64,000 bases of DNA from Chryseobacterium cucumeris (GTDB lineage Bacteria > Bacteroidota > Bacteroidia > Flavobacteriales > Weeksellaceae), in assembly GCF_016775705.1 (NCBI RefSeq), contig NZ_CP068760.1:372001-436000 (forward strand), read 5' to 3'. Shown here piece by piece: positions 46,491-55,112 of this stretch (the first letter of the stretch is position 1; each line of letters starts with the position of its first letter). The notes below the pieces were generated by a model, which was not told where the DNA came from, did no database searches, and saw only the letters and a program-made list of their open reading frames with translations. A program made the position numbers and the translations under genes.

Positions 46491-47000
46491 ATGATTATGC
46501 CAGTCACCATTGAAATAAAAAACAGAACCAATTGGCTATTGACCATTATATTAGGGTTAGGGTTACTCCTGCTCGCTTTTATTATTCTGATTATTATTCC
46601 TCTTTCAAGCCTTCAGGAGGAAAGTTCCTTTTTTATTTTACATTATATTTCATTTACCGCTCCATTTACAGTTTTTTTTATTCTATTCCTGTATATCTGG
46701 CTATGGAATACCTTTGGAAAAACGGTTCTGACCATTGATCCCGAAACCATAAAAATTGAGTATAAAAATAAATTGTTTGCCAGCCCTAAAACTTACCTGA
46801 AAAAAGATATTAATCAGATTGAAATAAAAGATTTTCAGGTAGAAAGATATAAGTTGGGTGTTCGTTATCACTTTTCTCTGAATGGCTCAACCTACTCTGT
46901 TGTTTTTGTACATAATGGCAATGAAATAAGACTTATAGACTGGATTACAGAAACCAAAGCCAGTGAAATAGTGAATGAAATAAAAAACATGTGGTATTAA
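46491..47000 (+). CDS. Hypothetical membrane protein with PH-like C-terminal half
   Basis: The protein has 169 residues with two membrane segments (about 13-37 and 53-78). A beta-rich domain follows: I-D-P-E-T-I-K-I-E-Y, T-Y-L-K-K-D-I-N-Q-I-E-I, G-S-T-Y-S-V-V-F-V. It resembles the 45965 gene product in layout, not obviously in sequence. The next gene starts one base past its stop codon, so these genes are likely co-translated. Confidence 0.75.
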   Translation: MIMPVTIEIKNRTNWLLTIILGLGLLLLAFIILIIIPLSSLQEESSFFILHYISFTAPFTVFFILFLYIWLWNTFGKTVLTIDPETIKIEYKNKLFASPKTYLKKDINQIEIKDFQVERYKLGVRYHFSLNGSTYSVVFVHNGNEIRLIDWITETKASEIVNEIKNMWY

Positions 47001-47001
47001 A

Positions 47002-47436
47002 ATGAAAAAAAACGATCAATCAAAACACCGTATCTGTATTTCAAAGATAAAAAGAACTACTATTAAACCTTACGATGCTTTTCAATGGACAAAATTTTAT
47101 GAAGACAATTATTCTTTTTATGATGCATATCCTGGCATCTCAATCCAATTAAATGCAGAAGAACTTCTGATCTGTTCTACTATTATTGACTTAGATAATT
47201 ACAGTATTCTGACGACTCAGAAATTGATCACATCAGAAAAAGGAGTTTTGGAATCCGGACTCATTATACATGCAGAAAATGGATTATACGGAAATTTTAA
47301 AGGACATGGAAATGAGAAGTTTACTTTCGGAAAAATCATTCTGGAAAATGGAAAAACCGTAAAGTATTTTATCGAAACAGGAAAAGCATCTATGATCATG
47401 GTCTATGGAGTTAAGACTTTAATTCAAATTAAATAA
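47002..47436 (+). CDS. Hypothetical cytosolic protein
   Basis: The protein has 144 residues with no signal or membrane segment. It is beta-rich with strands such as I-S-I-Q-L-N-A-E-E-L-L-I and F-T-F-G-K-I-I-L-E-N-G-K-T-V. No family recognised. It ends the run of co-directional small genes. Confidence 0.72.
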   Translation: MKKNDQSKHRICISKIKRTTIKPYDAFQWTKFYEDNYSFYDAYPGISIQLNAEELLICSTIIDLDNYSILTTQKLITSEKGVLESGLIIHAENGLYGNFKGHGNEKFTFGKIILENGKTVKYFIETGKASMIMVYGVKTLIQIK

Positions 47437-47521
47437 TCCTCTACTCTTCTTCAATAAAAACATTTTTAAAACCCCATGTAATATTATCACACTCAAAAGT
47501 GTCTTATTTAAAAAAAATTAC

Positions 47522-49132
47522 ATGAAATCTATTCTCACCTGTATCGTTTTAATGTTTGCGATGCATCCTCTTTTTTCACAGAAATCCCAAAAACTGGAAC
47601 AGTTATTTTCAACGTATGAAAAAGCAGGATTGTTCAGTGGTTCTGTTTTGATTGCCGAAAAAGGAAAAATTATTTTTGAAAATAGCTACGGCTACAGAAA
47701 TGCTCCTAAAAAAGAAAAAAATACCAATAACAGTCTTTATAGAGTTTTCTCCACCACAAAAATGTTCACAGCAACCGTTATTTTTCAGTTGGAAGAACAA
47801 GGGAAATTGTCTCTGAATGACAAACTCTCCAAATATTATCCTGAATTTCCGAAGGGTGACAGCATTACTTTAGCTCATCTGCTTTCCCATACATCAGGAA
47901 TTCAAAATCATACCAACTCTGAGGATACTGTAGATGAAGAAACATTTTTAAAATATATTTCTGCAAAACCCTTGAATTTCCCCCCGGGCAAAGATTGGGA
48001 TTACTCCAATTCCGGATATTATATTCTGGGTTACATTATTAAAAAAATAACAGGTTCAGGTTATGATAAAGTGATAGAGAATAATATCCTGAAGCCCCTT
48101 AAAATGAACCATAGCGGATTCAACTTCAACAATGTTACGGATGAGAATAAAGCATTAGGTTATGAATTTCTATCCGATAATAAGTCTAATGAAGCATTAC
48201 GTTTCAAAACTGACCATCCTTTTGGAGCAGGAGCCATGTATTCTACGGTGGAAGATCTTTTCAAGTTTGACGAAGCATTAAAAAATTACACCCTTCTGAA
48301 AAAAGAAACCACAGATAAAGCTTTTACTCCCTATCTCAAGGATCATTATGGATTAGGCTTCCAGATTTCGACTGTTTTTGACAAAAAACGGGTGGGTCAT
48401 GATGGCGGCGGACCAGGTTACAGAAGTAGATATTACAGAATTCCGGAGGATGATATTTGTGTGATTGTCATATCAAATTCAGAACTTTCACACACGGATT
48501 TTATCTTTCCTCAATTAGAAAAAATACTGTACAATAAACCATATAGCATTCCGGCCATTGCAAAAGTGAGTCCCGGGGATTTAAAAAAGCTGGAAGGTGT
48601 TTATTCCACAGAAGATTCAAATTTTTACATCACCAGTAACGATGGACAACTTGTTTTCAAAGAAGGCAGCTATCCAAGAAACGCTTTATTACCGAAAAGC
48701 AAAACATCATTTCAGCTGGATGAAAAATTCACCTGTACATTCCAACGGGATCAAGACGGAAAAATAAATACTCTGGTCATTCATTTCTGGGATGGAACTG
48801 TAAAAACAGCAAAAAGAAAGGCCAATACTCTTACGTGGGGAATTATCGGAAACGCAACGCCGAACGGTTGGGAAGGAAAAGATATACCACTACAAACAGA
48901 TCCTAAAAATCCGAATATCTCTTTTCTGAAAAACTATACATTAAAAAAAGGTAATTTAAAATTCAGGTTTAATAATGACTGGGGATACAACCTCGGTCTG
49001 AATAATGACAATAAAAGTATTGCCTTCGATGCTTATGATTTCCCAATCCATGAAGATGGAATTTATGATATTGTTCTTGACATGACCAACGCTGTACAAC
49101 CACAATACAGCATTAAAAAATCAAATCTATAA
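47522..49132 (+). CDS. Secreted serine hydrolase of the beta-lactamase/PBP superfamily
   Basis: The protein has 536 residues with a signal peptide ending near L-F-S-Q. The S-x-x-K motif is S77-T-T-K80, the Y-x-N motif is Y161-S-N163, and the third motif is H-D-G-G-G-P-G (about 300). These make an intact class C-like beta-lactamase/D-aminopeptidase active site. The C-terminal about 200 residues form an additional beta-rich domain of the kind seen in EstB/Pab87-like hydrolases. The substrate (peptide, ester or lactam) is not predicted. Confidence 0.92.
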   Translation: MKSILTCIVLMFAMHPLFSQKSQKLEQLFSTYEKAGLFSGSVLIAEKGKIIFENSYGYRNAPKKEKNTNNSLYRVFSTTKMFTATVIFQLEEQGKLSLNDKLSKYYPEFPKGDSITLAHLLSHTSGIQNHTNSEDTVDEETFLKYISAKPLNFPPGKDWDYSNSGYYILGYIIKKITGSGYDKVIENNILKPLKMNHSGFNFNNVTDENKALGYEFLSDNKSNEALRFKTDHPFGAGAMYSTVEDLFKFDEALKNYTLLKKETTDKAFTPYLKDHYGLGFQISTVFDKKRVGHDGGGPGYRSRYYRIPEDDICVIVISNSELSHTDFIFPQLEKILYNKPYSIPAIAKVSPGDLKKLEGVYSTEDSNFYITSNDGQLVFKEGSYPRNALLPKSKTSFQLDEKFTCTFQRDQDGKINTLVIHFWDGTVKTAKRKANTLTWGIIGNATPNGWEGKDIPLQTDPKNPNISFLKNYTLKKGNLKFRFNNDWGYNLGLNNDNKSIAFDAYDFPIHEDGIYDIVLDMTNAVQPQYSIKKSNL

Positions 49133-49170
49133 AACCAGTATTCACAAAGTAAAAAATACATATTTTAAAG

Positions 49171-49196
49171 CCGTTTTGTTTTCAAAACGGTTTTTA
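49171..49196 (+). terminator. Terminator of the serine hydrolase gene
   Basis: The stem CCGTTTTG / CAAAACGG with a short T-loop is followed by TTTTTATTTTT. Confidence 0.85.
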
Positions 49197-49263
49197 TTTT
49201 TAATTTCCATTACTATTTTTTATTATTTTTATCTCACACAAAATCAAACACAAAATAGAATCT

Positions 49264-49647
49264 ATGCCCCATTTTATAATAGATTGTTCACAGGATATTC
49301 TTCAGCAGAGAACACCCGATGAATTGATGGATGCAGTTTATGAAGCGGCAGACGGAACAGGACTGTTTGCTCCCAATGACATCAAAGTAAGACTTCAACC
49401 CTATCAGTATTACAAATTAGGCACAGGTAAGAAAAATTTTCTACATGTGTTTGGGTATATCATGCAGGGGCGCAATACAGAACAAAAAGCAGATCTTTCG
49501 AAGCAGATCTGTAACCAGCTTTCAGAATTGCTGCCTGATATTTCTTTTCTTTCTGTCAATATCAATGATTTCGAAGCAGCGACCTACAGCAACAAAGCAC
49601 TCATTAATCCTGAAAATTCAGACCAGGACAGGCATTTTGGTTTATAA
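49264..49647 (+). CDS. 5-carboxymethyl-2-hydroxymuconate isomerase-like protein (CHMI family)
   Basis: The protein has 127 residues. It starts M-P-H-F-I-I-D-C-S; in this tautomerase superfamily the methionine is removed and Pro1 acts as the catalytic base. Length and the central V-R-L-Q-P-Y-Q-Y-Y fit CHMI-like proteins. No other homoprotocatechuate pathway gene is nearby, so the true substrate is unclear. Confidence 0.88.
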   Translation: MPHFIIDCSQDILQQRTPDELMDAVYEAADGTGLFAPNDIKVRLQPYQYYKLGTGKKNFLHVFGYIMQGRNTEQKADLSKQICNQLSELLPDISFLSVNINDFEAATYSNKALINPENSDQDRHFGL

Positions 49648-49683
49648 CATTCACCTTTACACACACAACTAAACATTAATAAT

Positions 49684-50187
49684 ATGAGCTTAAAAACATT
49701 AGTCAGCAAAAGTGCGCAGTACAACAATTGGGTAGTCAATAAATATATCGACTGGTTATCCACAAAGTCTGATGAGCAGCTTAACCAGGAAACTATTTCC
49801 AGTTTTCCGACTATTTTAAAAACACTACACCACATCTGGCAAACTCAGGAATATTGGTGGAGCCACATTTCAGAAAAAGATGATTTTGATTTTGTAAAAA
49901 CAGCAGAAACTACCAGCAAAGAAGATGTTTTCAATGCCATAAAAAACAATTCGCAGAAACTTGTAGATTATGTGGAAAGTTTATCTGAAGAAGATCTTTC
50001 AAAAAATGTAAAAATAGAATCTCAGTGGTTTCAGTGTGATTTTTCCAAATACGAATACATCCAGCATGCTATTCTTCACAGCACGTATCACAGAGGACAA
50101 ATCGTAACGATGGGAAGAAACATCGGAATCACTGATGCTCCTATGACCGATTTTAATTTCTGGAATATTTATAAAGATCAGCAATAA
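49684..50187 (+). CDS. DinB-family protein
   Basis: The protein has 167 residues of a four-helix bundle. The metal-binding histidines are probably His50 or His51 in L-H-H-I-W-Q and the pair in H-S-T-Y-H-R-G-Q. Family members are metal-dependent, possibly thiol transferases. A perfect DnaA box (49756-49764) falls inside this gene, next to the DnaA-box cluster that follows it. Confidence 0.9.
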   Translation: MSLKTLVSKSAQYNNWVVNKYIDWLSTKSDEQLNQETISSFPTILKTLHHIWQTQEYWWSHISEKDDFDFVKTAETTSKEDVFNAIKNNSQKLVDYVESLSEEDLSKNVKIESQWFQCDFSKYEYIQHAILHSTYHRGQIVTMGRNIGITDAPMTDFNFWNIYKDQQ

Positions 50188-50821
50188 AAGCCCAATTTTG
50201 TGGATAAGTGTAAAATAGAATTTTCGGACACCGATCGAATCCAATTAAAATATTGATTTTAAATATTTTAAATCAAAACAGGCAGTTATCCACATTTTCA
50301 ACTATTTGTGGATAACTTTCTATGATCTCTTTTTACCATTGTGGATAAACTATGGATAAGTTTTTAAGTCATTTAAAAAATCCCTTATAAATATCTATAA
50401 ATCATTATTTTATAATGAATACCGTTTTTTATGGATTTTCCACAATGAAAAATCATGTGGATAAGTTCTGTGGATAAAATTATCCCTACTTTTTTCAGCT
50501 TTACTCTTTTACTTATTCAAAGCAATAGTTTAAATTTTATCTATTTATTCATAAATCTTTATGAATATTTTTTATAAATTGCATCAAAAACAAATCACCA
50601 AGTAAAGAAATACATATCACAAAATATTTATATTCAATTAATTAAAAATCTATTTACAAAAAATACTATCAGAATAACAATGATTGACAATTGTTTTTTC
50701 TGATTCATGATTAAAGCGGTTTAAGAATATAAACCATAATCAGCACAGATGATGTTTTACACAATGATGAAAAGTTATCCACAACCGAAAAAGTTTAATA
50801 ACCCAATAATCCCTCATCCAG
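50188..50821. other. oriC: Candidate chromosomal replication origin (oriC)
   Basis: This gene-free stretch of 634 bp has seven perfect DnaA boxes: plus-strand TTATCCACA at 50286-50294 and 50775-50783, and minus-strand boxes at 50199-50207, 50307-50315, 50340-50348, 50456-50464 and 50469-50477. One-mismatch boxes lie at 50351-50359 and 50436-50444. The 200-bp part from about 50500 to 50760 is extremely AT-rich and could be the unwinding element. Box number, clustering and mixed orientation are those of oriC. No dnaA gene is in the window. Against it, groESL and many other genes left of it would be transcribed head-on to replication. Confidence 0.7.
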
Positions 50822-51655
50822 ATGACAACAACCGACATCAAAAAAAACATCATTCCTTACCTTGGAGAAACAGCTCCTTATATTTCTATTCCTGAAAACA
50901 CTGTTTTCAACGGAAACAGAATGGAAGCTGAAATTTCCAATTACAACTTCACCAAAGAAAATTTTTCGAAACTCATCAAGGTATTATCTTCCCTGGGAAG
51001 CTGTAATTTATACAGACTTTTAAACACCAAATCCACAGAGCAGATTTATTTTATGGGTGAAAAGGTGAGAATAAGACAGCTTTCTTATAAAAAATCAGAT
51101 TCAGCTTCTATTACCTGTGAAAGTTTTTTAGAATCCAAAAGAAAAGGGAAATCGTCACTTCTTATGAGAGACAACCATTCAGGAGAAGCGCTCTATTCTT
51201 TCGAGCTTGATTATCACATTATTGCTAAAGATACCTTTAAGTTGTTTTACAAAGATTATTTCAATGATGCTGCGGTAGAATATCATGACGAAAATCTTCC
51301 TGAAGGCGACATAACTATAGAAGATGCGCATCGGTTTACAGTTTTGCTTAACCCTTTTACTCCCAATCAATGCAAAGGTCATTTTGAAAATTATCCTATT
51401 GTTCCTTCCGTTTTCATTATGAATTGTACATTAAGAGAAATTTTCAACTTCATGGGCAGTACAAATACTTATGAGGTAGACAACCTGGAGGGTTTTGCTA
51501 GCAAAGCAATGCCTACAGGAATAAAATACCGGATTGAGATATCCCATCAGAAGTTTTTAAAAGACCTCATTTTTTTCAAATGTGAAATAAAAGATCTCCT
51601 GGGAACATCTTATGCAATCATTATCGTCAACCTGAGATCAAAAGATAAAAAATAA
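50822..51655 (+). CDS. Hot-dog-fold-like protein, possibly FabZ- or AfsA-like
   Basis: The protein has 277 residues. The motif G-H-F-E-N-Y-P-I-V-P-S-V-F (His187) closely follows the FabZ-type dehydratase signature (G-H-F-P-x-x-P-x-M-P-G-V). The earlier half (about 95-135) has another hot-dog-like strand set, so it may be a double hot-dog protein. I cannot name a substrate. It is the first gene to the right of the putative origin. Confidence 0.7.
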   Translation: MTTTDIKKNIIPYLGETAPYISIPENTVFNGNRMEAEISNYNFTKENFSKLIKVLSSLGSCNLYRLLNTKSTEQIYFMGEKVRIRQLSYKKSDSASITCESFLESKRKGKSSLLMRDNHSGEALYSFELDYHIIAKDTFKLFYKDYFNDAAVEYHDENLPEGDITIEDAHRFTVLLNPFTPNQCKGHFENYPIVPSVFIMNCTLREIFNFMGSTNTYEVDNLEGFASKAMPTGIKYRIEISHQKFLKDLIFFKCEIKDLLGTSYAIIIVNLRSKDKK

Positions 51656-51722
51656 ATTCCGGAGATATCATTTAATGCCGGCTTTTTTACATTCTGATCT
51701 TCAGATTTCCGGCAGTCTTTGG

Positions 51723-51730
51723 TAAATTTG
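51723..51730 (+). promoter_or_regulatory. -7 promoter element of the alpha/beta hydrolase gene
   Basis: TAAATTTG matches TAnnTTTG, 35 bp before the ATG. Confidence 0.5.
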
Positions 51731-51765
51731 GTCTAAATATAATACACCTAATTACTCCTATTGAA

Positions 51766-52542
51766 ATGGAAAAATATGCAATATCATCAGACGGTCAGAA
51801 AATTCATTATAAAGAATCCGGAAGTGGAAATCCTGCGCTGATCTTCGTCCATGGATGGCTTGGCAATACCGAATGGTGGGAAAGCCAGAAAGAATATTTC
51901 AAAGACCAATATCATATTGTTTTGATGGATCTTGCCGGACATGGAAAATCAGATGCTTCAAGACAGGAATGGACAAGCGATAGATATGCTGATGATATTA
52001 AATCAATTGCTGATGCTGTTAACACGCAGGAAATAATTCTTGTAGGACATTCGATGTCCGGAGCTTATGTCCTGGAAGCTTCTTTAAAAATTCCTGAGGT
52101 AAAAGCCATCATTCTCATAGACACTTTAAAGAATCTGGACGAATCTTTTACCAGGGAACAAACTGAACAAGTGCTTTCTCAGTACAGAAAGGATTTCAAA
52201 CACACTGTAGAAAACTTTCTGCCACAATTTTTGTTTGTAGAAGGAACACCGCCTGCTGTAAGAGAAAGAGTACAGTATGAATTTCTTCAACATACACCTG
52301 AACTGGCAATCAATGCTCTCCGGCCTCTATATGCAACAGATTTCAAAACGTTTGCGAAACAGATTCAAGTTCCCGTTATAGCCATTAATTCCGATGCTTC
52401 TCCTACACATCCGGAAAACAACAGAAAATATTTAAAAAATTATGATTATTTAACGATTGAAGGCGTTGGGCATTATCCTATGCTGGAGAAACCTGAAGAA
52501 TTTAATACCCTTTTGGATGGAGTCATCAAAAAATTAATCTAA
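51766..52542 (+). CDS. Alpha/beta hydrolase
   Basis: The protein has 258 residues with no signal peptide. The nucleophile elbow is G94-H-S96-M-S-G, the oxyanion region is H-G-W-L-G, and the catalytic His is in G-V-G-H-Y-P-M-L-E. The acid residue is probably Asp in I-N-S-D-A-S-P. It is a cytosolic esterase or related hydrolase of unknown substrate. The DUF2200 gene follows after 9 bp, so they form an operon. Confidence 0.92.
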   Translation: MEKYAISSDGQKIHYKESGSGNPALIFVHGWLGNTEWWESQKEYFKDQYHIVLMDLAGHGKSDASRQEWTSDRYADDIKSIADAVNTQEIILVGHSMSGAYVLEASLKIPEVKAIILIDTLKNLDESFTREQTEQVLSQYRKDFKHTVENFLPQFLFVEGTPPAVRERVQYEFLQHTPELAINALRPLYATDFKTFAKQIQVPVIAINSDASPTHPENNRKYLKNYDYLTIEGVGHYPMLEKPEEFNTLLDGVIKKLI

Positions 52543-52551
52543 TATATTCCC

Positions 52552-52905
52552 ATGCAGAATACCAGAATTTTCACAACTGCTTTTGCCAGTGTTTATCCAC
52601 ATTACCTTCAAAAAGCTGAGAAAAAGGGACGCAGCAGAGAAGAAGTGCATGAAATCATATTCTGGCTGACGGGATATGATGAAAGTGATCTGCAGAACAT
52701 CCTTAACAACAAAACCGACTTTAAAACTTTCTTTGAACAGGCACCTCAACTCAATCCAAATGTTTCATTGATCAAAGGAGTCATCTGCGGATATCGTGTA
52801 GAAGAAATTGAAGATGAACTGATGAGAAACATCCGGTATCTGGATAAACTGATTGATGAACTGGCCAAAGGAAAGAAGATGGAAAAAATTCTAAGAACAG
52901 CCTGA
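52552..52905 (+). CDS. DUF2200-family protein
   Basis: The protein has 117 residues. It matches the DUF2200 pattern: [29 protein letters not shown] and [15 protein letters not shown]. Members are small cytosolic proteins of unknown function. A DnaA box sequence at 52593-52601 falls inside it, probably by chance. Confidence 0.92.
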   Translation: MQNTRIFTTAFASVYPHYLQKAEKKGRSREEVHEIIFWLTGYDESDLQNILNNKTDFKTFFEQAPQLNPNVSLIKGVICGYRVEEIEDELMRNIRYLDKLIDELAKGKKMEKILRTA

Positions 52906-52982
52906 AAATTTAATTTCAAAAAAAAGTCATTGCTTAAATATGATTAAAAAGCTTCTCCAATTCAAAAAACTTCACGAAATTA

Positions 52983-52997
52983 GCGGTCTGTGCGTTA
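52983..52997. repeat. Left arm of inverted repeat flanking the ribB unit
   Basis: GCGGTCTGTGCGTTA is the exact reverse complement of the sequence at 53931-53945. Confidence 0.75.
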
Positions 52998-53057
52998 AAT
53001 ACTATTAATGAAATAAAAATTTAATTACAACATACAGCAAAACTTAGTATAAGTTTT

Positions 53058-53174
53058 CTTCGGGGCAGGGTGAAATTCCCTACCGGCGGTTACAGTCCGC
53101 GACTCCTTTCTTCGGAAGGGACTGATCTGGTGAAATTCCGGAACCGACAGTTAAAGTCTGGATGGGAGAAGAAA
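53058..53174 (+). promoter_or_regulatory. FMN riboswitch (RFN element) controlling ribB
   Basis: The conserved RFN blocks are present in order: GGGGCAGGGTGAAATTCCCT, ACCGGCGGT, ACAGTCCGCGAC, the variable stem, CTGATCTGGTGAAATTCCGG, ACCGACAG and GTCTGGATGGGAGAAGA. It lies 95 bp before ribB. FMN binding would be expected to lower expression. Between the aptamer and ribB I do not see a strong terminator, so control may act on translation. Confidence 0.95.
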
Positions 53175-53269
53175 ATGAGATGACCAATAAGATTCCTTAT
53201 GGATTCTTGTTGCGTTGTATTTCATTTCCATGTACCGAAGTGTATTTTAACTTTTAAAAGTAAAATAAC

Positions 53270-53917
53270 ATGGAAAAATTATTAGAACAATTCGGAGCAA
53301 ACTCCAAAGAACGTGTAGAAAAAGCACTTCAGACATTACAGCAGGGAAAAGGTATTCTACTGGTAGATGATGAAAACCGCGAAAATGAGGGCGATATCAT
53401 CTTTCCCGCCTCCACTATTACAGAACAGGATATGGCACTTCTGATCCGCGAATGCAGCGGTATTGTCTGCCTTTGTATTTCCGAGGAAAAAAGCCGCCAC
53501 CTTAATCTTCGTCCGATGGTGGAAAACAACAATTCAAAAAACCAGACCGCATTCACGATTTCCATTGAGGCAAGAGAAGGTGTGGAATCGGGAGTTTCTG
53601 CCAAAGACCGCGTGACAACAATCAGAACCGCTGTAGCAGCAAATGCCCAGGCAGAGCATATTGCAAGTCCGGGCCATGTTTTTCCTCTGATTGCAAGAAA
53701 AGATGGTGTATTTGAAAGACGCGGCCATACCGAAGGCAGTGTAGATCTTGTAAAAATGGCCAATCTTGGTGAAGATGCCGTACTTTGTGAACTGACGAAT
53801 GAAGACGGCTCCATGGCAAGACTTCCTGAAATTGTGGACTTTGCCATCAAAAAAGAAATGAGTGTCGTAACCATTGAAGATATTTATGCTTACCGTAAAA
53901 TGGTAATAAGCAATTAA
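53270..53917 (+). CDS. ribB: 3,4-dihydroxy-2-butanone-4-phosphate synthase
   Basis: The protein has 215 residues. It makes the four-carbon unit of riboflavin from ribulose 5-phosphate. The acidic loop [10 protein letters not shown] and [23 protein letters not shown] are all intact. It is the single-domain form, without a fused GTP cyclohydrolase II. The riboswitch upstream ties it to FMN supply. Confidence 0.97.
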   Translation: MEKLLEQFGANSKERVEKALQTLQQGKGILLVDDENRENEGDIIFPASTITEQDMALLIRECSGIVCLCISEEKSRHLNLRPMVENNNSKNQTAFTISIEAREGVESGVSAKDRVTTIRTAVAANAQAEHIASPGHVFPLIARKDGVFERRGHTEGSVDLVKMANLGEDAVLCELTNEDGSMARLPEIVDFAIKKEMSVVTIEDIYAYRKMVISN

Positions 53918-53930
53918 ACCCAAGCATTTT

Positions 53931-53945
53931 TAACGCACAGACCGC
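53931..53945. repeat. Right arm of inverted repeat flanking the ribB unit
   Basis: TAACGCACAGACCGC, exact reverse complement of 52983-52997. It directly precedes the ribB terminator. Confidence 0.75.
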
Positions 53946-53972
53946 CTGTTGATCCGATCAGCAGGCATTTTT
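53944..53972 (+). terminator. ribB terminator
   Basis: GCCTGTTGAT and ATCAGCAGGC (one wobble pair) with loop CCG are followed by TTTTTATT. Confidence 0.8.
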
Positions 53973-54051
53973 ATTAAAAATATAATTAAAAAGAAAAAAA
54001 ATTAATATTTGAATACTATTTTTTAATTATTTTTAACAAAAAATTTTGACT

Positions 54052-55050
54052 ATGAAAAAATCTTTACTCCTTTTACTAGGAGCATCTGCCATGATGTCTG
54101 CGCAGATCACGCTTACAAAAGCAGCCAATGACCCTATTTCCGGAAATATTGTTAATTACAACAACACAGCCGGCACCGTAAACAACTCTGCAACAGGTCC
54201 TAACGCAACATTTTCCAATGGAGGGCTTACGATGGGAGCAGCATCACAAACAACGTATTCAACTCCTAGTTCTACTGAAATAGCAACTTTCCCGGGTTCT
54301 ACTCTTAAAATGGTAGACGGAGCAACAACCGTTTATTACAAAGCTTCAACTTCTAAACTGGAAATTACAGGAATTGTAAATACACAGGCCACATTAAACT
54401 TTAGTGTGGATAACGGTACTCATATTAATTATCCAACAACGTACGGACCGACACAGAACGACACCGCCAAAGGTACTTTTTCCTCATCTTCTGCCAGCGG
54501 ATTATTCAGTGGTACAATGACTGCCATTGCTGATGCATATGGAACTTTAATTATAGGCAATCAAACATACACTAATGTTCTTAGAGTAAAATTCACACAG
54601 AATTTCAATCTGTATTCATCTCTGGATGTTACTTATTCTAACCCTATCGGAGCAATAACCAATACAGCCTATTCTTATTACGATGCTTCTCACAGATATG
54701 CCCTGCTTAATTCTACAAGCGGAAATATCAGTATTCCACTGTTGAGCATCAACCAGAATGTAAAAACTACATTTGCATTAAGTGAAACATTCCTGGGCGT
54801 AAACAGTGCAGTAAAAAAAGAAAACTTAGTGGTTTATCCTAATCCTGCACAGGATTTTATCGGTTTCAAAGGAAATACGGATAACTATTCCAAAGCAGAT
54901 ATTTACAGCCTGGATGGTAAACTGGTTAAAACTTCAGATGTAAAATCCGGAAACATACAGATTTCAGATCTTCCGCCAGCATCTTATTTCATTCAGATCA
55001 GCGGAAAAAATGCTGCAGATACAAAGAACACAAAATTCATTAAGAAATAA
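54052..55050 (+). CDS. Secreted protein with T9SS type A sorting domain
   Basis: The protein has 332 residues from the ATG at 54052; a TTG two codons upstream is less likely. A signal peptide ends near M-S-A-Q. The central part is Thr/Ser/Asn-rich and beta-like. The C-terminal about 75 residues (L-V-V-Y-P-N-P-A-Q-D-F-I...Y-S-L-D-G-K-L-V-K-T...Y-F-I-Q-I) are a clear T9SS type A sorting domain. The cargo part matches no family I know. Confidence 0.88.
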   Translation: MKKSLLLLLGASAMMSAQITLTKAANDPISGNIVNYNNTAGTVNNSATGPNATFSNGGLTMGAASQTTYSTPSSTEIATFPGSTLKMVDGATTVYYKASTSKLEITGIVNTQATLNFSVDNGTHINYPTTYGPTQNDTAKGTFSSSSASGLFSGTMTAIADAYGTLIIGNQTYTNVLRVKFTQNFNLYSSLDVTYSNPIGAITNTAYSYYDASHRYALLNSTSGNISIPLLSINQNVKTTFALSETFLGVNSAVKKENLVVYPNPAQDFIGFKGNTDNYSKADIYSLDGKLVKTSDVKSGNIQISDLPPASYFIQISGKNAADTKNTKFIKK

Positions 55051-55057
55051 TAAAACA

Positions 55058-55089
55058 AAATCCCCACTCCTACAAATGAGCGGGGATTT
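55058..55089. terminator. Bidirectional terminator between T9SS protein and TonB receptor genes
   Basis: AAATCCCC and GGGGATTT arms pair around an ACTC...GAG inner stem. It lies between convergent genes. Confidence 0.85.
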
Positions 55090-55112
55090 CTTATTAACAT
55101 TCAAATTAGCAT

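Noticed and set aside
52593..52601. DnaA box inside the DUF2200 gene as part of oriC
   Set aside because: A lone box within a coding sequence, 1.8 kb from the cluster.
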